The notes under the pieces are model-generated. The model saw only the letters and a program-made list of their open reading frames with translations. It was not told the DNA's origin and made no database searches. A stretch of 55,619 bases of DNA from contig NZ_AUBC01000028.1 of the NCBI RefSeq assembly GCF_000429045.1, positions 1 through 55,619 on the forward strand, given 5' to 3'. Below are positions 8,025 to 16,819 of the stretch, in pieces. Every line of letters starts with the position of its first letter. Within the stretch, counting starts at the first letter, position 1. Position numbers and translations under genes: made by a program. This DNA comes from Salinarimonas rosea DSM 21201. GTDB lineage: Bacteria; Pseudomonadota; Alphaproteobacteria; Rhizobiales; Beijerinckiaceae.

Positions 8025-8232
8025 GAGCGACAAGTAGGCGGCCATCCCGGGCCGCGCAACTCCGCAGCATCCCGGGTGCGGGACGTGCCGCCCGGTCCTC
8101 GCGATCGTGGACGCCGCCGCGACCTCGGGCCGGACGGGATCGCCGCCACGCCGCACCGCCTGCGGCACTATGCCCGAGCGGTAGACGGGCTCGGCACGAC
8201 GCAGCCCCCGGCGGGCCGCGAGCGCACCTTCG
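8025..8232. other. Intergenic region between copper operon and orf122
   Basis: About 200 bases separate the divergent starts of the secreted Cys gene (minus) and the 122-residue ORF (plus). The copper operon promoter should lie here, but I see no clear CueR-, CsoR- or CopR-type operator. The right end grades into the TTG-N8-CAA palindrome listed separately. Confidence 0.5.
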
Positions 8233-8246
8233 TTGCGCCCGCGCAA
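8233..8246. promoter_or_regulatory. Fnr/NnrR-type box TTG-N8-CAA upstream of orf122
   Basis: TTGCGC-CC-GCGCAA is a perfect 6+6 inverted repeat and fits the TTG-N8-CAA pattern used by Fnr, Dnr and NnrR regulators. It ends 76 bases before the GTG of the 122-residue ORF, the same spacing as the box in front of nnrU. Two Crp/Fnr regulators are encoded within 3 kb. Confidence 0.6.
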
Positions 8247-8322
8247 CGTTCTCGCCGGCCCGACGCGACACGCTCGGCACGACGACGTCGGCGCGGTCGC
8301 CGACGAGCCACGGAGGAACCGC

Positions 8323-8691
8323 GTGAGCGTGATCGATCTCGCATCCCGGCCCGAGCTCGCCGCGCATGCTGGGCGGACGCTCGGGCTCCTGCGCGCGCAC
8401 CTCGCCGGAATGGACCTCGCCTGTCCTTGCCGCGAACGGCTCGAGGACGCGCTGACGCGGCTGTCCCGGTTCGAGGAAATGCGCTCGCGCCGGCTGATCC
8501 TGGCCGCCGCACGCGAGGAGCGCGAGCGGATCGGCCTTCTTCTCGGCCTCCTGGCCGAGCTCGACGACCTCGCGCCGGGAGAGCCGGACGAGACCGTCTA
8601 CCGCGAGCTGGAGCTGCTGTTCCGGGACGTCGCCGCGGCGGCGGAGCGCGGCGCGCTGGCCCTGGCGCGCGCGTCCGGCGCGGCCGTCTAG
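8323..8691 (+). CDS. Uncharacterised soluble alpha-helical protein, 122 aa
   Basis: The GTG start is supported by GGAGGA five bases upstream; upstream in-frame codons give only low-complexity sequence. The protein is predicted almost wholly helical, with Leu/Arg/Glu heptad-like stretches (about residues 40-105) and one C-P-C at about residues 28-30 (DLACPCRERL). There is no signal peptide or membrane helix, so it should be cytoplasmic. A TTG-N8-CAA box precedes it, and it converges on a Crp/Fnr gene with a shared CTAG stop overlap. It may be a small helical-bundle sensor or chaperone in the anaerobic regulon, but no family is recognised. Confidence 0.65.
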   Translation: MSVIDLASRPELAAHAGRTLGLLRAHLAGMDLACPCRERLEDALTRLSRFEEMRSRRLILAAAREERERIGLLLGLLAELDDLAPGEPDETVYRELELLFRDVAAAAERGALALARASGAAV

Positions 8692-9431
8692 GCGGATGCG
8701 GGCGGCGGCAGGCTCGCGCCGGCGTTCGTGGCGTCCGGGTCGGGCCCGTCGATCAGCCGATCCGGCCGCGCCACGGCGGCGAGCCTGTCGCGATCGACGA
8801 TCGTGACGCGCAGGCCGTCCAGGACGACGCCGTCCGCGGCGAGGGCCTTGAGGGTCCGGCTGAGGTTTTCCGGCGTCATCCCGAGATAGCTCGCCAGCAG
8901 CCGCTTCTCCACGGGAAGCACGTAGGTCGGGGCATTGCCCGCCAGCCGCGACTGCCGGAGCAGGTAGGACGCCACGCGCTCGCGCGAGGTCCGCAGCTTC
9001 AGGCCCTTGGCGTGCCGGACCACGGCACGATACGCGCCCGCCAGCTCGTTGATCACCGAGACGGCGAATTCCGGATCGCGCCGGAACACGGCGCGCAGGT
9101 CCGGGGCCGGCACGCGCACGATTCGCGCCGGCCCGAGCGTGCGCGCCGACATCAGGTAGGGCGCATCCCGGATGCAGGCGGCGAGGATGAAGCTGCCGAC
9201 CGGATGGACCACGGCCATCGTCGTCTCGCGCTCCTCCCAGCGGGCGTAGAGCTCGACCGCGCCCTCGATCACGATGTGGAGGAAGTCGGCCGGGTCGCCC
9301 TGGCGAATCAGCTCGCGCCCGGCCGGGTAACGCTCCGCCCGGGCGCTGTGCATCAGCGCCTCGAAGCTCGACTGCAGCATGTCGCGGAACAGATGCAGAT
9401 GGCGGATTTCCTGGTGCTCTTCGGGTCGCAT
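8688..9431 (-). CDS. Crp/Fnr-family transcription regulator, 247 aa
   Basis: The N-terminal cyclic-nucleotide-binding-like beta-barrel spans about residues 20-140 (G-D-P-A-D-F-L-H-I-V-I-E-G), followed by a long dimerisation helix and a C-terminal winged HTH (LLASYLGMTPENLSRTLKAL, about 192-211). The recognition helix has the E..S.R pattern of Fnr-like DNA binders. It lacks the N-terminal cysteines of Fnr, so it does not carry an Fe-S oxygen sensor; a heme- or NO-type Dnr/NnrR role is plausible. It neighbours nnrS. The ATG at 9429-9431 starts the conserved region. It ends sharing CTAG with the convergent orf122. The effector is not known. Confidence 0.88.
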   Translation of the reverse strand: MRPEEHQEIRHLHLFRDMLQSSFEALMHSARAERYPAGRELIRQGDPADFLHIVIEGAVELYARWEERETTMAVVHPVGSFILAACIRDAPYLMSARTLGPARIVRVPAPDLRAVFRRDPEFAVSVINELAGAYRAVVRHAKGLKLRTSRERVASYLLRQSRLAGNAPTYVLPVEKRLLASYLGMTPENLSRTLKALAADGVVLDGLRVTIVDRDRLAAVARPDRLIDGPDPDATNAGASLPPPASA

Positions 9432-9688
9432 GCTCGCCTGGCCGCTTCGTCGTCGGGTATCTGTTCTCCCGAACGACGTGCTTTTCAAGCCTCGCGGAAG
9501 CCGGGATCGACCCGGACCGGTGATGTCCTCGATCCGGGTGCGCGCGCGCAAGCCCTGCGGGGAGCCCGTCCTGGGGATCGCCGTGAGCGCCCCCCGCCTC
9601 GAGGCCTGCGCGCCTCCGGGTCGGTGGTCCCGATGCGTCGCCCCTCGAGATCGGCGTCGGCGGCCGACGCGAGACGCGGGGCGGCCGT

Positions 9689-10870
9689 TCACGCGCTCGG
9701 GCGCGGACGCAGCAGTGCGGGGCCGTAGACGAGGGCGAACCCGAGGAAGCTCGCGGCGAAGGCGGCACCGCCGAGCTGAAGGAGCCCGATCGCGTGGCCC
9801 GGAACGAGGCTCCCGGCCATCCGCGCGGCGGCGCCGGCGACGACGAGCGCGTAGAGCGCCTGCGTCCCGCGATCCGCGGCGAGAGGACGGCCGGTGTGCC
9901 CGCGGGTCGCGCGCGTCATCACGGCGAGGGTCATCGTCCCGATCGCACCACCGGTCCAGGCGTGGATGCCGGCGCTCGGCAGAACCAGGTCGAAGGCGGA
10001 AAGGCCGACGAGCACGAAGCCCACAGGCACGAACGCGTAGGCGACGTGCAGAATCGCGACCAGCGGCTCGCGCAGCGTCCGATCGCCGGCCCAGCGCCCC
10101 AGGCGCACGGCGTGGAGCCCGCCGGCGACGAGGAGCGCCGCTCCGGTGAGCGCGTAGGCGGGCGCCGCGATCCAGGCCGCCAGGGCGAGGCCGCCGACGA
10201 TCAGGGAGAGAGCATCGAACCGCCCGAACGGTGCGGGCGCGCGTCCCGGGTTCTCGCGCGCGATCCAGTTGCGGGTGAAGCTCGGGACGATGCGCCCGCC
10301 GATCAGCATGACGAGGAGGATCGTCGCCGCGATCCCGATGCGCGGCCCGTAGGAGACGGTGCCGCCGAGCCCGGCCTCGAGATGGAAGACGGCATTGCCG
10401 ATCCCCAGGAGGACGAGCGGCGCGAGGACCTTCAGGTTGCGCCAGTTGCGGCCGGCCGCAATCTCCCGGGCGCAGGCCGCGGCGACGAGGGCGAGGAAGA
10501 GGACGTCCACCGCCATCGTCGCCTCCCAGCCGATCGCCGACGACGCCGCCACCGCGATCCGCCCGGCGAGCCACGCCGCGACGAGGACGGCGAGAGGCCC
10601 GCCCCGCAGCGGAAGCCGCCCCGTCCAGTTGGGGATCGCGGTGAGGAGGAAGCCCGTGGCGACCGCCGGCACGAAGCCGTAGAGCATCTCGTGGACGTGC
10701 CAGTCGATCGGCGCGAAGGCGCTCGGCAGCGCGATCACGCCGAGATGCGCGGGCACGAAGACCAGCATCGCCATGCCGGCCTGGAGCGCCCCGACGAGGA
10801 AGAAGGGCCGGAAGCCGTAGGAGAGGAGCGCCGGGCCGTCCTGCCGGCTCGTGCGGGGGATGGAGGGCAT
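9689..10870 (-). CDS. nnrS: NnrS family heme-copper membrane protein, 393 aa
   Basis: A polytopic protein of about 12 hydrophobic helices with the NnrS hallmarks: SYGFRPFF near residue 17, DWHVHEMLYGF near residue 60, and TAIPNWTGR. NnrS is known as a heme- and copper-containing membrane protein that lowers nitric-oxide stress during denitrification. The ATG at 10868-10870 gives the standard N-terminus. It is transcribed away from the second Crp/Fnr gene, with the intergenic TTG-N8-CAA box between them. No NO reductase or nitrite reductase genes are in the window, so it may protect against NO made elsewhere in the genome. Confidence 0.9.
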   Translation of the reverse strand: MPSIPRTSRQDGPALLSYGFRPFFLVGALQAGMAMLVFVPAHLGVIALPSAFAPIDWHVHEMLYGFVPAVATGFLLTAIPNWTGRLPLRGGPLAVLVAAWLAGRIAVAASSAIGWEATMAVDVLFLALVAAACAREIAAGRNWRNLKVLAPLVLLGIGNAVFHLEAGLGGTVSYGPRIGIAATILLVMLIGGRIVPSFTRNWIARENPGRAPAPFGRFDALSLIVGGLALAAWIAAPAYALTGAALLVAGGLHAVRLGRWAGDRTLREPLVAILHVAYAFVPVGFVLVGLSAFDLVLPSAGIHAWTGGAIGTMTLAVMTRATRGHTGRPLAADRGTQALYALVVAGAAARMAGSLVPGHAIGLLQLGGAAFAASFLGFALVYGPALLRPRPSA

Positions 10871-10926
10871 CGTCTCTCTCGCGTGTCGTGTCGCGGGACC
10901 CTCGCGCCGATCGCCCCGCACGGTCC

Positions 10927-10940
10927 TTGTCCCAGCGCAA
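10927..10940. promoter_or_regulatory. Fnr/NnrR-type box TTG-N8-CAA between nnrS and crp
   Basis: TTG-TCCCAGCG-CAA lies in the 145-base divergent gap. It ends 75 bases before the crp start and 56 bases before the nnrS start. The 75-base distance matches the other boxes in this block, pointing to the plus-strand regulator gene as target, perhaps autoregulation, though both genes may respond. Confidence 0.5.
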
Positions 10941-11015
10941 CCTCGCTCGACCCGCACCCGTGCCGGATGCTAGACCGCGCGAGCGGCGGCGCGGTGCCGC
11001 CGGACGGAGCCCGCC

Positions 11016-11711
11016 ATGACGCCGCTCGACCGCGCCCGGATCGCCGCCATGCCTCTCTTCGCCGGGGTCGAGCCGGCCGCGCTCGACGAGATCCTCGGCG
11101 CCGCCCGGATCGTGCGCTGCGGCCCGGACGCGGCCTTGTTCGAGCAGGAAGCCGACGCGCACGCGTTCTTCGTCCTGATCGAGGGCCGGCTCCGCGTCAC
11201 CAGGGTCACCGCCGACGGGCAGCAGGTCGTCGTGCGCTTCGTGAGCCCGGGAGACCTGTTCGGCATCGCCCCGGCGATCGGCCGCACGACCTATCCCGCG
11301 ACCGCGACCGCGATCGTCGGCAGCACCGCCGTCGCCTGGCCGACGAGCGCCTGGCCGCGGCTCCTCGCCCTCCACCCGGCCCTCGCCGCGAACGCTCTGA
11401 CGACGGTCGGCGCACGTCTGCAGGACGCGCACACGCGTGTCGTCGAGCTCGCGACCGAGCCCGCGGAGCAGCGCATCGCGCACGCGCTCCTGCGTCTCGC
11501 GGAGGCGGCCGGCCGGACCGGCGCGCAGGGCGTCGAGATCGGCTTTCCGCTCTCGCGCCAGGACGTGGCGGAGATGACCGGCACGACGCTCCACACCGTC
11601 AGCCGCATCCTCAGCGCCTGGCAGCGCGAGGGCCTGGTGTCCGGCGGACGGCGGCGGATCGCGCTGCGCGATCGCGACGGGCTCGCGCGCATCGCCGAGC
11701 GGCGCGGCTGA
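11016..11711 (+). CDS. Crp/Fnr-family regulator, NnrR/Dnr-like, 231 aa
   Basis: The sensor barrel occupies about residues 15-125 (LFAGVEPAALDEIL through PGDLFGIAPAIG) and a C-terminal HTH is at about 170-200 (LSRQDVAEMTGTTLHTVSRIL). T..T.SR in the recognition helix matches Crp/Fnr proteins that read TTGNNNNNNNNCAA-like sites. It has no Fe-S cysteine cluster. Lying between nnrS and nnrU, it fits an NnrR- or Dnr-type NO-responsive activator of denitrification genes. A TTG-N8-CAA box 75 bases upstream suggests auto- or cross-regulation. The ATG is at the start of the standard N-terminus. The effector (NO via heme) is from family knowledge. Confidence 0.85.
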   Translation: MTPLDRARIAAMPLFAGVEPAALDEILGAARIVRCGPDAALFEQEADAHAFFVLIEGRLRVTRVTADGQQVVVRFVSPGDLFGIAPAIGRTTYPATATAIVGSTAVAWPTSAWPRLLALHPALAANALTTVGARLQDAHTRVVELATEPAEQRIAHALLRLAEAAGRTGAQGVEIGFPLSRQDVAEMTGTTLHTVSRILSAWQREGLVSGGRRRIALRDRDGLARIAERRG

Positions 11712-11769
11712 GCGGCGCGGCCGAGCGGCGCGTCCGAGCGGCTCCCGGGGCCTCGCGCTGAGGCCGACC

Positions 11770-11783
11770 TTGCGCGGGAACAA
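11770..11783. promoter_or_regulatory. Fnr/NnrR-type box TTG-N8-CAA upstream of nnrU
   Basis: TTG-CGCGGGAA-CAA ends 76 bases before the nnrU ATG. It has the same spacing as the box before orf122, and it lies in the 148-base gap after the crp stop. Confidence 0.55.
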
Positions 11784-11859
11784 GGACCCGTCTCGTGCAT
11801 CGACGGATACGCTCCCCCGCGACGCCTCCCCCTCCTCGTTCCGGTGGCTTTCCAGCGCG

Positions 11860-12522
11860 ATGATCGAGTTCGCCACGGCCCTCCTCGTCTTCCTTCTGGC
11901 GCACACCCTTCCCGCCCGCCTCGGCGCGAAGGCCCGGCTCGTCGCGCGGATCGGCCGCGGACCTTACCTCGCCCTCTACTCGCTGCTCTCGATCGCCCTC
12001 CTCGCCTGGCTGATCGATGCCGCGCGGCGGGCGCCCTACGTCGCCCTGTGGGACCCGGCGCCCTGGCAGGCGCACGTCCCGCTCGCGGCGATGCCGATCG
12101 CGTTCGTGCTCCTCGTCGCCGGCCTCGCGCAGCCCAACCCGCTCTCCGTCTCCCTGCGCGGCGGGGAGGTGCCCGGCGCGATCGTCTCCGTCACGCGTCA
12201 CCCGGTCTTGTGGGCCTTCCTGATCTGGGCGCTCGCCCATGTCCCGCCGAACGGCGATCTCGTCGCCGTCGTCCTGTTCGGCGCGATGGCCGCCTTCGCG
12301 GCCGCCGGCATCCCGCTCCTCGACAGCAGGGCGCGGCGGCGCCTCGGCGAGGAGCGGTGGCGGACGCTCGCGGCCCGCGGCGGCCCGCGCAGCAGCGGCC
12401 GCGGGGCGCTCGTCGCGGCCGCTCTCGGCGGTCTCGCGGCGTACGGCTGGTTCGTGCTCCGGGGGCACGCCCTGCTCCTCGGCGTCGACCCGACCCCCTG
12501 GCTCGGGACCGGCGGTCCATGA
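11860..12522 (+). CDS. nnrU: NnrU family membrane protein, 220 aa
   Basis: Several transmembrane helices are evident (about residues 3-20, 38-58, 75-95, 110-145 and 180-205). The motifs [10 protein letters not shown] near residue 110 and a Pro-rich end are characteristic of NnrU, a protein required for nitrite/NO metabolism in some alphaproteobacteria; the HP..W segment also recalls isoprenylcysteine methyltransferase-like membrane folds. The ATG at 11860 is preferred over an upstream TTG because it begins directly with the first helix and leaves the regulatory box outside the gene. It follows a Crp/Fnr regulator and precedes fixL. The molecular activity is not established. Confidence 0.85.
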   Translation: MIEFATALLVFLLAHTLPARLGAKARLVARIGRGPYLALYSLLSIALLAWLIDAARRAPYVALWDPAPWQAHVPLAAMPIAFVLLVAGLAQPNPLSVSLRGGEVPGAIVSVTRHPVLWAFLIWALAHVPPNGDLVAVVLFGAMAAFAAAGIPLLDSRARRRLGEERWRTLAARGGPRSSGRGALVAAALGGLAAYGWFVLRGHALLLGVDPTPWLGTGGP

Positions 12523-12635
12523 GCGGGAGGATTCGCTCTCCGGGGGAAAACGCTCACGGCCGGTTGGCGTGCGCCGCGCCGACGTCCTACAGTCGTCGGA
12601 CGTGCAATCCGCCTGCATCGGAGCGAACAGCCCGC

Positions 12636-14159
12636 ATGGCGCCCTCCCCCGACACTTCCCCCCTCGCCGCGGATCGTCTCGTCGAGGCCGTGACCGATGT
12701 CGCGCTCGTGGTCCTCGACACGCACGGCCGCATCGCCAGCTGGAACGCGGGTGCGCGCGCGATCACCGGCTGGACCCCCGACGAGGTGATCGGCCAGCAC
12801 TTCTCCATCATCCACCCGCCGGAGGACATCGCCGCGGGGAAGCCGGACCGGGCGCTCGACATCGCCCGCGAGTCCGGCCGCTACGTCGAGCAGGGGACCC
12901 GCCAGCGCAAGGACGGCTCGCGCCTCGTCGTCCAGTCGACCATCAGCCTCCTGAGCGACGACGACGGCATCCCGGTCGGCTTCGCCGAGGCGACGATCGA
13001 CATCACCGATCTCGTCGAGGCCGAGGACGCGCTGGAGCGACGGGAGGCGCATCTCACGTCGATCCTGGAGACCGTGCCCGACGCCATGATCGTCACCGAC
13101 GAGCGAGGCACGATCGAGAGCTTCTCGGCCACCGCCGTGCGCCTCTTCGGCTACGAGCCCGGCGAGGTCCTCGGGGAGAACGTCCGCATGCTGATGCCGA
13201 GCCCCTACCGCGAGCATCACGACGGCTACATGCAGCGCTACCTCGTGACCGGCGAGCGGCGGATCGTGGGCACGGGTCGGGTGGTCACGGGCCTGCGCAA
13301 GGACGGCACGACCTTTCCGATGGAGCTCGCCATCGGCGAGATGCGCGAGGCGGGGCGGCGGCGCTTCACCGGCTTCATCCGCGACGTCTCCGAGCGCCAG
13401 CGCGCGGAGACGCGGCTCGCGGAGCTGCAGGCCGAGCTCGTCCACATGTCGCGCTTCACCGCGCTCGGCGAGATGGCGTCGACGCTCGCCCACGAGATCA
13501 ACCAGCCGCTCACGGCGATCGCCAACTACCTCAAGGGCTGCCGGCGCATCCTCGAGCGCATGGAGGGCCCGCAGGTGCCGATGCTCGCGGGCGCCGTCGA
13601 GGAGGCGGCGAACCAGGCGCTGCGCGCCGGCCAGGTGATCCGCCACCTGCGCGAGTTCGTCGCGCGCGGCGAGAGCGAGCGGCACATCGAGCGCCTGCCC
13701 AAGCTCGTCGAGGAGGCGAGCGCGCTCGCCCTCATCGGCGCGCGGGAGAAGGGCGTGCGCGTCTCCTACCGCTTCGACCCGCGCGCCCCGCTCGTCCTCG
13801 TCGACCGGATCCAGGTCCAGCAGGTGCTGCTCAACCTCATCCGCAACGCCATCGAGGCGATGGCCGACGGGCCGCTGCGCGAGCTCGTCGTCTCGACGCG
13901 CGCCCTGCCGGACGACGGGCTGGCCGAGATCCGCGTCGCCGATACGGGCCCGGGGATCGCCCCCGAGATCGCCGAGCAGCTGTTCCAGCCGTTCGTCACC
14001 ACGAAACCCCACGGGATGGGCGTCGGCCTGTCCATCTGCCGGACGATCGTCGAGTCGCACGGCGGGAAGATCGCCGTCGAGAGCGAGCCGGGGCGCGGCG
14101 CGTCCTTCCGCTTCACCCTGCGAGCCGTGGACGAGAAGGAGCTGAAAGATGTCGAATGA
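12636..14159 (+). CDS. fixL: Oxygen-sensing heme-PAS histidine kinase FixL, 507 aa
   Basis: Two PAS domains (about residues 10-130 and 135-255) precede a kinase core. The second PAS carries the FixL heme pocket: His195 in [12 protein letters not shown] is the proximal ligand, and Arg215 in GTGRVVTG stands 20 residues later, like His200/Arg220 of Bradyrhizobium FixL. The phospho-acceptor is H286 in LAHEINQPL, followed by N402 (N-box), the G-box DTGPG (437-441) and GMGVGLS. There are no transmembrane helices, so it is soluble. Under low oxygen it should phosphorylate FixJ, whose gene overlaps its 3' end by 11 bases. The first PAS is of unknown ligand. Confidence 0.93.
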   Translation: MAPSPDTSPLAADRLVEAVTDVALVVLDTHGRIASWNAGARAITGWTPDEVIGQHFSIIHPPEDIAAGKPDRALDIARESGRYVEQGTRQRKDGSRLVVQSTISLLSDDDGIPVGFAEATIDITDLVEAEDALERREAHLTSILETVPDAMIVTDERGTIESFSATAVRLFGYEPGEVLGENVRMLMPSPYREHHDGYMQRYLVTGERRIVGTGRVVTGLRKDGTTFPMELAIGEMREAGRRRFTGFIRDVSERQRAETRLAELQAELVHMSRFTALGEMASTLAHEINQPLTAIANYLKGCRRILERMEGPQVPMLAGAVEEAANQALRAGQVIRHLREFVARGESERHIERLPKLVEEASALALIGAREKGVRVSYRFDPRAPLVLVDRIQVQQVLLNLIRNAIEAMADGPLRELVVSTRALPDDGLAEIRVADTGPGIAPEIAEQLFQPFVTTKPHGMGVGLSICRTIVESHGGKIAVESEPGRGASFRFTLRAVDEKELKDVE

Positions 14160-14766
14160 CGCCATCGTGCACGTGGTCGACGACGACCTCGCCGTGCGCC
14201 AGTCGCTCTCCTTCCTGCTCGCCTCCGACGGCCTCACCGTGCGGCTGCACGAGAGCGCCGGCGCCTTCCTCGACAGCCTGCGCGCGGCGCCCGCGGGATG
14301 CGTGGTCACCGACGTGCGCATGCCGGGCATCGACGGCATCGAGCTCCTGCGGCGCATGAAGGCGAAGGGCTGGAGCGCGCCGGTGATCGTGATCACCGGC
14401 CATGCCGACGTCCCCCTCGCCGTCGAGGCGATGAAGCAGGGAGCCGTCGACTTCGTCGAGAAGCCCTTCGACGACGAGCGCCTCCTCGCCACGATCCGTG
14501 CGGCCCTGGAGCGCGGCGCGAGCATCGCGCACCAGGATCTCGAGAGCGCGCAGGCCCGCGAGCGCCTCGCGACGCTCTCCGAGCGCGAGCGGCAGGTGCT
14601 CGAGGGTCTCGTCGCGGGCAAGGCCAACAAGGTCATCGCCATCGATCTCGAGATCAGCCACCGCACGGTGGAGATCTACCGCGCCAACGTCATGACCAAG
14701 ATGAAGGCCGCGAGCCTTTCCGAGCTCGTGCGCATGGCCTTGATCTGCGGTGTCGCGCGCGGCTGA
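14149..14766 (+). CDS. fixJ: Response regulator FixJ, 205 aa
   Basis: The receiver domain (residues 1-120) has acidic residues D11-D13, phospho-acceptor D55 in [10 protein letters not shown]83 and K105 in VEKPFDD. A LuxR/GerE HTH (about 138-200) contains [19 protein letters not shown] and [15 protein letters not shown], typical of FixJ. The start overlaps fixL, so the two should be translated together. FixJ-P classically activates fixK and other micro-oxic genes; no fixK is adjacent, though two Crp/Fnr genes a few kb upstream may serve that layer. No nif or fix respiratory genes are in the window. Confidence 0.93.
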   Translation: MSNDAIVHVVDDDLAVRQSLSFLLASDGLTVRLHESAGAFLDSLRAAPAGCVVTDVRMPGIDGIELLRRMKAKGWSAPVIVITGHADVPLAVEAMKQGAVDFVEKPFDDERLLATIRAALERGASIAHQDLESAQARERLATLSERERQVLEGLVAGKANKVIAIDLEISHRTVEIYRANVMTKMKAASLSELVRMALICGVARG

Positions 14767-14887
14767 TCGTCGGCCACCGTCGGGGCGCTTAAGGGATGCA
14801 CCTGAATGGAGGCGCGGGCGGCGGGCGGGCATATGGACGGCGAGGGATGCTCTCGTGGCGGAGCGCCCGCGCCGGAGTGGCCGCGCC

Positions 14888-15316
14888 ATGCCTCCCACCG
14901 TCATCCCCGCCGGATCCCGTCCCCTCGCCGGCGCACCCGGTCTCGTCATCCTCGTCGACGACGATGCGGCCGTCAGGCGCGCCCTGACGTTCTCGCTGGA
15001 GCTCGAGGGCCTGACCGTCCTGGCGCACGAGGGCGGAGCGTCGCTCCTCGCGGCACCGCCGACGGGTGCGGCCTGCCTAGTGGTGGACTACTACATGCCC
15101 GGGATGGACGGCGTGACGCTGGTCGAGCGCCTGCGCGAGGCGTGCCGCGAGCTGCCGACGATCCTCATCACGGCAAAGGCCGATCCCGACATGAGAGCCC
15201 GCGCGGCGGCTGCGGGGATCGCGCTCGTGCTCGAGAAGCCGCTCGAGGACGCGGCCCTGGTGGACGGCATCCGTGCGGCGCTCGCGGCGGCCGAGGCGCT
15301 CAGGGCCCGCCCTTAG
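14888..15316 (+). CDS. Stand-alone receiver-domain response regulator, 142 aa
   Basis: A single CheY-like receiver with no output domain. Key residues are the acidic pair at D24-D25-D26, phospho-acceptor D67 in VVDYYMPGMDG, T95 in ILITAKAD, and K117 in LEKPLED. It follows fixJ by 121 bases and resembles the FixJ receiver class. It may be a second partner or phosphate sink for FixL, or act in a phosphorelay through an unlinked protein. The ATG at 14888 is chosen because it gives a short leader before the first strand; no strong ribosome site was seen there. The partner kinase is inferred from neighbourhood. Confidence 0.8.
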   Translation: MPPTVIPAGSRPLAGAPGLVILVDDDAAVRRALTFSLELEGLTVLAHEGGASLLAAPPTGAACLVVDYYMPGMDGVTLVERLREACRELPTILITAKADPDMRARAAAAGIALVLEKPLEDAALVDGIRAALAAAEALRARP

Positions 15317-15521
15317 GGAGCGGACCCGACTGGCACCCGGACGGCGCCGGCTCTACGCCTGATGCATCCCGCTTCGCGCGACGCGGCGGGCTCCACGCCG
15401 GAGATCGCCGACGCCCCCGCTCGCTGCCCTCGACACCCCGGCGCCGACCACGAGCCCCGTCGAGCCCTGCGCCTGCGACCGGGAGGCGACGACGCTGCTC
15501 CCCCTCGAGGAGGCGATCGCA

Positions 15522-16700
15522 ATGGCCGCCGCCTGGGCCGCACCGCTCTCGTCGGCGACCATGGTCCCGCCCGTCGACGCCGCCGGGCGCGTGCTGGCGC
15601 ATCGCATCCTCGCCCGCCTCTCCGCCCCCTCCTTCGATCGCTCGGCCATGGACGGCTACGCGGTGCGCGCCGGCGACGGGCTGCGCGCCGGCACGCGGCT
15701 GCGGGTCGTCGGGCGCATCGCCGCCGGCGCGCGCGGCACGGCGCTCGGCCCGGGCGAGGCGGCGCGCATCTTCACCGGCGCACCGACCCCGCCCGGCGCC
15801 GACGCCGTCGTGATGCAGGAGGACGTCCGCCGCGAGGGCGGTGCCGTCGTGCTCTCCCGCGCGGTGGCCTGCGGCGCGAATGTCCGGCCCCTGGGAGAGG
15901 ACGTCGCGGAGGGCGCGGTGCTGGCGGAGGCGGGCACGCGCGTCGACCCGCGCCTCGTGGCGCTCCTCGCGTCGCAGGGGATCGGCAGCGTCGCCGTGCG
16001 CAGGCGCCCGCGCGTCGCCGTCCTCTCCACGGGAGACGAGCTCGTCGGCCCGGGCGAGCGGCTGCGCGCCGCCGCCATCCACGACGCCAACCGTCCGATG
16101 CTGCTCGCGCTGCTGCGATCCGCCGGCTGCGAGACGGTCGACGGCGGCATCGAGCGCGACGATCCCGACGAGCAGGCGGCGCGCCTGGGTGCCCTCGCCC
16201 GGGAGGCCGACCTGATCGTGACCTCCGGCGGCGCGTCGGTCGGCGAGGCGGATCACGCCGCGCGCGCGATCCTGCGCGCCGGGGGCACGGCGAGGACGCT
16301 CGCCATGGCGCTCAAGCCCGGCAAGCCGGCGGTTCTCGGACGGGTCGGGGGCGCCTGCGTCCTCGGCCTGCCGGGCAACCCGGTCTCGGCGCTCGTGGTC
16401 TTCCTGCTCCTCGGCCGCGCGCTGCTCTCCGGCCTCGCCGGCGCGGCGCCGCAGCGCCCGCTCGGCCTCCCGCTGCCCCTCGCCGCGCCGCTCGCCCGCA
16501 AGGCGGGGCGGACCGAGTTCGTCCCCGCGCGGCTCGTGCGTGACGGCGCCGCGACCCGGGTCGCGCTCCTGTCCTCGAACTCCGCCCGCCTGCGCCCCCT
16601 CGTCGAGGCCGACGGCGTCGCCGAGATCCCGGCAGAGACGACGCGTGCGGCGGCCGGCACGCCGGTGGCGTTCCACCCGTTCCACGGGCTGCTCTGCTGA
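15522..16700 (+). CDS. moeA: Molybdopterin molybdotransferase MoeA; N-terminus incomplete as written
   Basis: Inserts molybdenum into adenylated molybdopterin to finish the Mo cofactor. Family motifs are SAMDGYAV (about residues 43-50), a VLSTGDELVGPG loop, TSGGASVGEADH and GLPGNPVSALVVF, in the usual order over about 390 residues. The first ATG in frame (15522) starts inside the conserved helix; the in-frame codons just upstream read TTLLPLEEAIA, which is the normal MoeA beginning, with no ATG or GTG in that frame nearby. A one-base change in the C-run at 15413-15418 would join this to an ATG at 15362. It converges with mogA and serves the nitrate reductase and molybdenum hydroxylase of this window. 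Confidence 0.85.
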   Translation: MAAAWAAPLSSATMVPPVDAAGRVLAHRILARLSAPSFDRSAMDGYAVRAGDGLRAGTRLRVVGRIAAGARGTALGPGEAARIFTGAPTPPGADAVVMQEDVRREGGAVVLSRAVACGANVRPLGEDVAEGAVLAEAGTRVDPRLVALLASQGIGSVAVRRRPRVAVLSTGDELVGPGERLRAAAIHDANRPMLLALLRSAGCETVDGGIERDDPDEQAARLGALAREADLIVTSGGASVGEADHAARAILRAGGTARTLAMALKPGKPAVLGRVGGACVLGLPGNPVSALVVFLLLGRALLSGLAGAAPQRPLGLPLPLAAPLARKAGRTEFVPARLVRDGAATRVALLSSNSARLRPLVEADGVAEIPAETTRAAAGTPVAFHPFHGLLC

Positions 16701-16758
16701 GGGACCGCGCCGCGTCGTCCCGTCCACCGGGCGGTTCCACGCGGCGGGACGATGCTCT

Positions 16759-16809
16759 GGAGCATGATCCCACCAAGTGGAATGCGGTTGGTGGACGAGA
16801 TCATGCTCC
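16759..16809. repeat. Intergenic palindromic repeat, GAGCATGATC family
   Basis: Arms GGAGCATGATC (16759-16769) and GATCATGCTCC (16799-16809) pair perfectly, and the stem continues with CCACCAA (16770-16776) pairing TTGGTGG (16788-16794) around a four-base bulge. Elements with GAGCATGATC arms and an AAGTGG...CGGTT core are familiar as dispersed intergenic palindromes in Hyphomicrobiales. It sits between the convergent moeA and mogA genes. Confidence 0.8.
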
Positions 16810-16819
16810 GAGGGCGAAT

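Noticed and set aside
9432-9688. Possible small gene between the crp and nnrS genes
   Set aside because: No start with a ribosome site and no plausible coding; treated as intergenic DNA.
12636-14766. Evidence for nitrogen fixation from fixLJ
   Set aside because: No nif, fixABCX or fixNOQP genes are present; FixLJ also controls micro-oxic respiration in non-diazotrophs.
14788-14795. CTTAAGGG after fixJ as another copy of the CCCTAAGGG motif
   Set aside because: It differs at the key positions and is not part of an inverted repeat.
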